The notes beneath the pieces are model-generated. The model ran no database searches. It saw nothing but the letters and a program-made list of their open reading frames with translations, and had not been told where the DNA came from. From positions 13,432,325 to 13,496,324 of the forward strand of contig NC_133971.1 of NCBI RefSeq assembly GCF_031877795.1: a stretch of 64,000 bases of DNA, given 5' to 3'. Origin of the DNA: Strix aluco (taxonomy: Eukaryota; Chordata; Aves; Strigiformes; Strigidae). Made by a program: the position numbers and the translations under genes. Shown one piece after another: positions 60,930 to 64,000 of the stretch. Within the stretch, counting starts at the first letter, position 1. Every line of letters begins with the position of its first letter.

Positions 60930-61033
60930 ATATTTTAGTGGTGGACTTGGCATTGCTAGGTTAACAGTTGGATGTGATGATCTGAAAGGTCTTTTCTAAC
61001 CTAAACAATTCTATAATTCTATAATTCTATGAT
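60930..61033 (+). mobile_element. CR1 3' tail fragment
   Basis: GTGGTGGACTTGGCATTGCT through TTCTAACCTAAACAATTC and a triple ATTCTATAATTCTATG tail. It lies about 135 bp from the older CR1 copy, in the opposite orientation. Confidence 0.88.
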
Positions 61034-64000
61034 TTACTCTTATTTAAGCAGAATAATATCTGTCCTTCTGGAGAAGGAAGAGAGGTCACTGCGCGAGTGT
61101 CTGCCAGTCCGAAGGTATCCAGTTTGATCTCATCAGAAGGGATTCTAGATGAGCAAGGTTATGTGAAAACCATGCTTTAGCATTGTTGGTAATTTAGTGA
61201 CACTCAAAGATGCCCCAAGCCTGCCTATTCATTGCTACCAGCCTTTCTTTAATTTTCAAGCAATGATTATTCTGTTTAGCAAATTCTGAAGTATAAGTAG
61301 TATTTGTCTTACCTCTAATTCATGTGCACAAGGCATAATCACTTTTTATTTCTTTCCCTTGAATGGATTTCCCTAACTGATCCTGTGGAGCCAATACTAC
61401 TCTGTAGTAGACCTCTCCTTGTCCACCACTGTGATGAATAAATTGAAGGGAATGACTGGGATATTCTGCTGATTACCAATGAAGGAAAGGAGTTTTACTG
61501 GCAAATCTAATTTTGAAAGCCATGTCTTCTAAGAGCAGAATATTCAACAGGATAGGTTTTTACATAAATAATATGTTGAATTCATTATAGATATTCTTTC
61601 AGAGAGCCATAGGGGATTTCCCACTTAGAATCACAATGCAAGTTATAAGATATTGAGAGCTGCACTATGGTAGAATTTCTGTTTGGGAGATCCTATTTTC
61701 CAGGGCTCTGCAGTGTGAGCTGGTGCAGATTCTGTATGTATTATTATGTATTATTCTTCAGCTGCAAAAGTAAAACCTTGTGTTCCAGCACTTATCCTGG
61801 AGCTTGTTATGTTAGGTAGTTTTGAAAATGATTTGAAGTAGGAAATCACATACCAAGGAGATAGAATAGCTTGTATATGAATCACAATATGGAAAAAAAC
61901 AACCCCATTGTAACAAGCAGGTGTACATATATTTTAAAGGATAAGTTTTGTAAAAAGATAGTTTTGAATTGGTTGCTTTTAACAGAGGATTCCACATGCG
62001 TCTCTTAGATCTGTTTTAAAAATGGCCTTTCATTGCAAGTGTTATTGCTGTGCATATGTGTGAATCAACATACCCTTGTTATCACTGTGATCTTTAGTTT
62101 TCCCAAAGGTGATAAGAAGGTAGTGACTGCTTCTGTTCTTAACTGCTATTTCCACAACCCTCCTGATGGTAGGCTCTAGTCCTTGACTTGCACTCCTCTG
62201 TGTTTCTGCCATATTAGTAATTTCCAATGTGAAAGTGAAGCAGCAGTTGTGGGAGCTTTGTAGGTCTATGCTGCTTATTCAAACCCACTGACTGCAGTTT
62301 TACATTTCCTTTCCAGGCAGTGGAGTTCCATGATCTTGCCAGATTCACTACAGCTGCATTTTCCATGACCAGGCAAGGATAACAAGACACTTGAAATAGC
62401 ATTTTCCATGTCTGATATACACAAATGCTCTTTAAAAGAGATTGCTCACCTGGCAGTTGGCTATCTCTCCCTCTTCTGCTAAGGGAAAAATAGCCAGTCA
62501 CTCCAGCCTTCCTGTTCAAAAGCCTGTTTTCTCTCTGAATCCATATACAGGGTAAATATCTGTATAAAGTGCTCCTGAACTGGAGGCGTTCATGCATCAG
62601 AACTTCTGTGAATAGTGTTTTGTCCAAAGTGGTGTTCAAGTATCCAGATCCTCATGATCCCAGGAGGATGGAATATAAATCCCCTCAAACAAAACAGATG
62701 ATGGCTAAGTAATGTGAACTATCTCCAGGGTAGAAGCAGAAGGGATGTTATCTCCAGGTAAAAATAGCTCTTTTATTTGTGGATAGTGCCATGTTGCTAA
62801 ACTTTTTGCTTCAGGCTGTGTAGCATAGTCTCACAACTGTTTTCTTACCCCCGTATTTTGCCAACATTTTTTACCCATATGCGGTCAGTTGCGCAACCTG
62901 TTCAAGTGACCTACAAGGCTTTTCAAGGTAATGACCTGCTTTGCATTAAAGAAAGATGAATGTAAAGTCTTGAGAGCATTAGGGAAAGACTGTCAGATGA
63001 AGAGGAAATTGCAGCACAGAGGCATGAAGTGAACAAAGGAGTTTAAGCATATGTGTAAATGGGACAGCAAGCACTGCTAATGCTGACACAAGTTGTCTGG
63101 GGAGAACTTAGTATGTCTTCTACTAAACCTGTCTTCTGTGATATTAATATCACGCATGGTCTGCAACAAGAGCTGGATGTGACCAAGGAATTACAAGATT
63201 GATAACTGACTGTATGGTGAATACATTTTATCATATTTAATGTATAAACTACTGTGACAGCCTTGAAAATATTGCAATCCCAAGAAAGTCCATGTAATCT
63301 GGAAATACAGAACATGGTAGGGCTGCAATCTCAGAAATGCCCTTAGGAAGAGCTAAGGACCCTACTAGCCACGGCTGCATTTTGCAACTCAACTCAGAGG
63401 AGCTCACAGGGAGAAGAAGCTGAATTTCAGAAAGCAGGAGAAGAAGAATAGTGAGTTTTCATAGTTACATTTGGTAAAAGAGCTTCATATTTCTAAGGCA
63501 GAGAGCTGTGGACAGAGGAACAAGTTGCTGCATCCCCATTTTAGCATTGAAACTGCTGAGAAGTCTTTGGGACTGCATTTTCCACAGAGCTAGAAACAAT
63601 TTAGGGGCTGATACTGCAAAGTGCTAGGACAAGGAGGAAATCTTATTAAATTGGTGCTCTGTTTGCAAGTGCTGAGCAGTGCAGAGCCAGCTCATGAATT
63701 TTGGAAGCCCTATTTTGTCACAATAAGTTAAAAATTGATGCTTAATAATATTGTATAGAATTCTGTAAGTCTTCAGCAGAGGCATGAACATGCATAACAT
63801 TGCACAACAGTTTAGAGGAACTATAATCTGTTTGTAATCTAGCAAGACAGAGATGTAGAATTTAACTGCTACATATCCACACCTCACAAGACCAGGTCGG
63901 TTGCATACAGCTGATGTAAGGTCTATAATTTCTTCTGTGACTGTATTACAGCACAGACATATCCAATACAGCTTTAAATTAATGAGCTTGGGAAGCGCTA
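61034..64000. other. intergenic stretch without recognised genes
   Basis: No repeat family, RNA gene or domain-bearing frame recognised. The 141-codon minus frame at 62214-62639 has no motif and no clear splice context. Confidence 0.5.

Noticed and set aside
62214..62639. 141-codon minus-strand frame
   Set aside because: No motif, no clear splice sites, ordinary composition.

Overview
The window looks like bird DNA. It is AT-rich, and its recognisable interspersed repeats are CR1 LINEs, several ending in the ATTCTATGATTCT-type tail typical of avian CR1, plus one avian-style solo LTR of 1,082 bp with a perfect 5-bp target-site duplication. There is no bacterial-style gene organisation. The low gene density and long introns suggest a macrochromosome or the Z chromosome. 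I cannot name the species.

One multi-exon protein-coding gene can be assembled with confidence. It lies on the minus strand from about 40.8 kb (untranslated first exon) to 9.94 kb (stop codon). I traced 14 coding exons by splice sites, matching intron phases and homology recalled from the gp130 family. Together they encode a 707-residue type I cytokine receptor: signal peptide, two-domain cytokine-binding module, three fibronectin III domains, one transmembrane helix, and a roughly 180-residue tail with box 1, box 2 and a YxxQ motif. The absence of a required Ig-like domain, the length, the box 1 sequence and the tail motifs fit IL31RA best (the partner of OSMR and neighbour of IL6ST in mammals). 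IL27RA and IL12RB1 share the layout and were considered.

Layout: 1-9.9 kb is downstream flank (3' UTR of unknown extent, three CR1 pieces, a diverged tandem duplication near 4.2-4.5 kb). 9.9-38.3 kb holds the coding exons, with a CR1 copy in one intron and the solo LTR in another. A G-rich CpG island with a minisatellite lies at 37.5-38.0 kb, about 220 bp inside the gene from the signal-peptide exon. 40.75-40.83 kb holds a probable 5' UTR exon. 41-64 kb is upstream flank with a long CR1 whose reverse transcriptase frame has a single stop (49.7-51.3 kb), an older CR1 (59.9-60.8 kb), a short CR1 tail (60.9-61.0 kb), and two weak minus-strand exon candidates at 58.8 and 59.7 kb.

No CRISPR array, tRNA, rRNA or operon was found. 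The oddities most worth checking are the eroded WSXWS motif and missing cysteine pair in the cytokine-binding module, a GC-AG intron in the cytoplasmic region, a start-stop overlapping upstream ORF, a phase-compatible extra exon exactly where an Ig-like domain would sit, and the CpG island just inside the gene.
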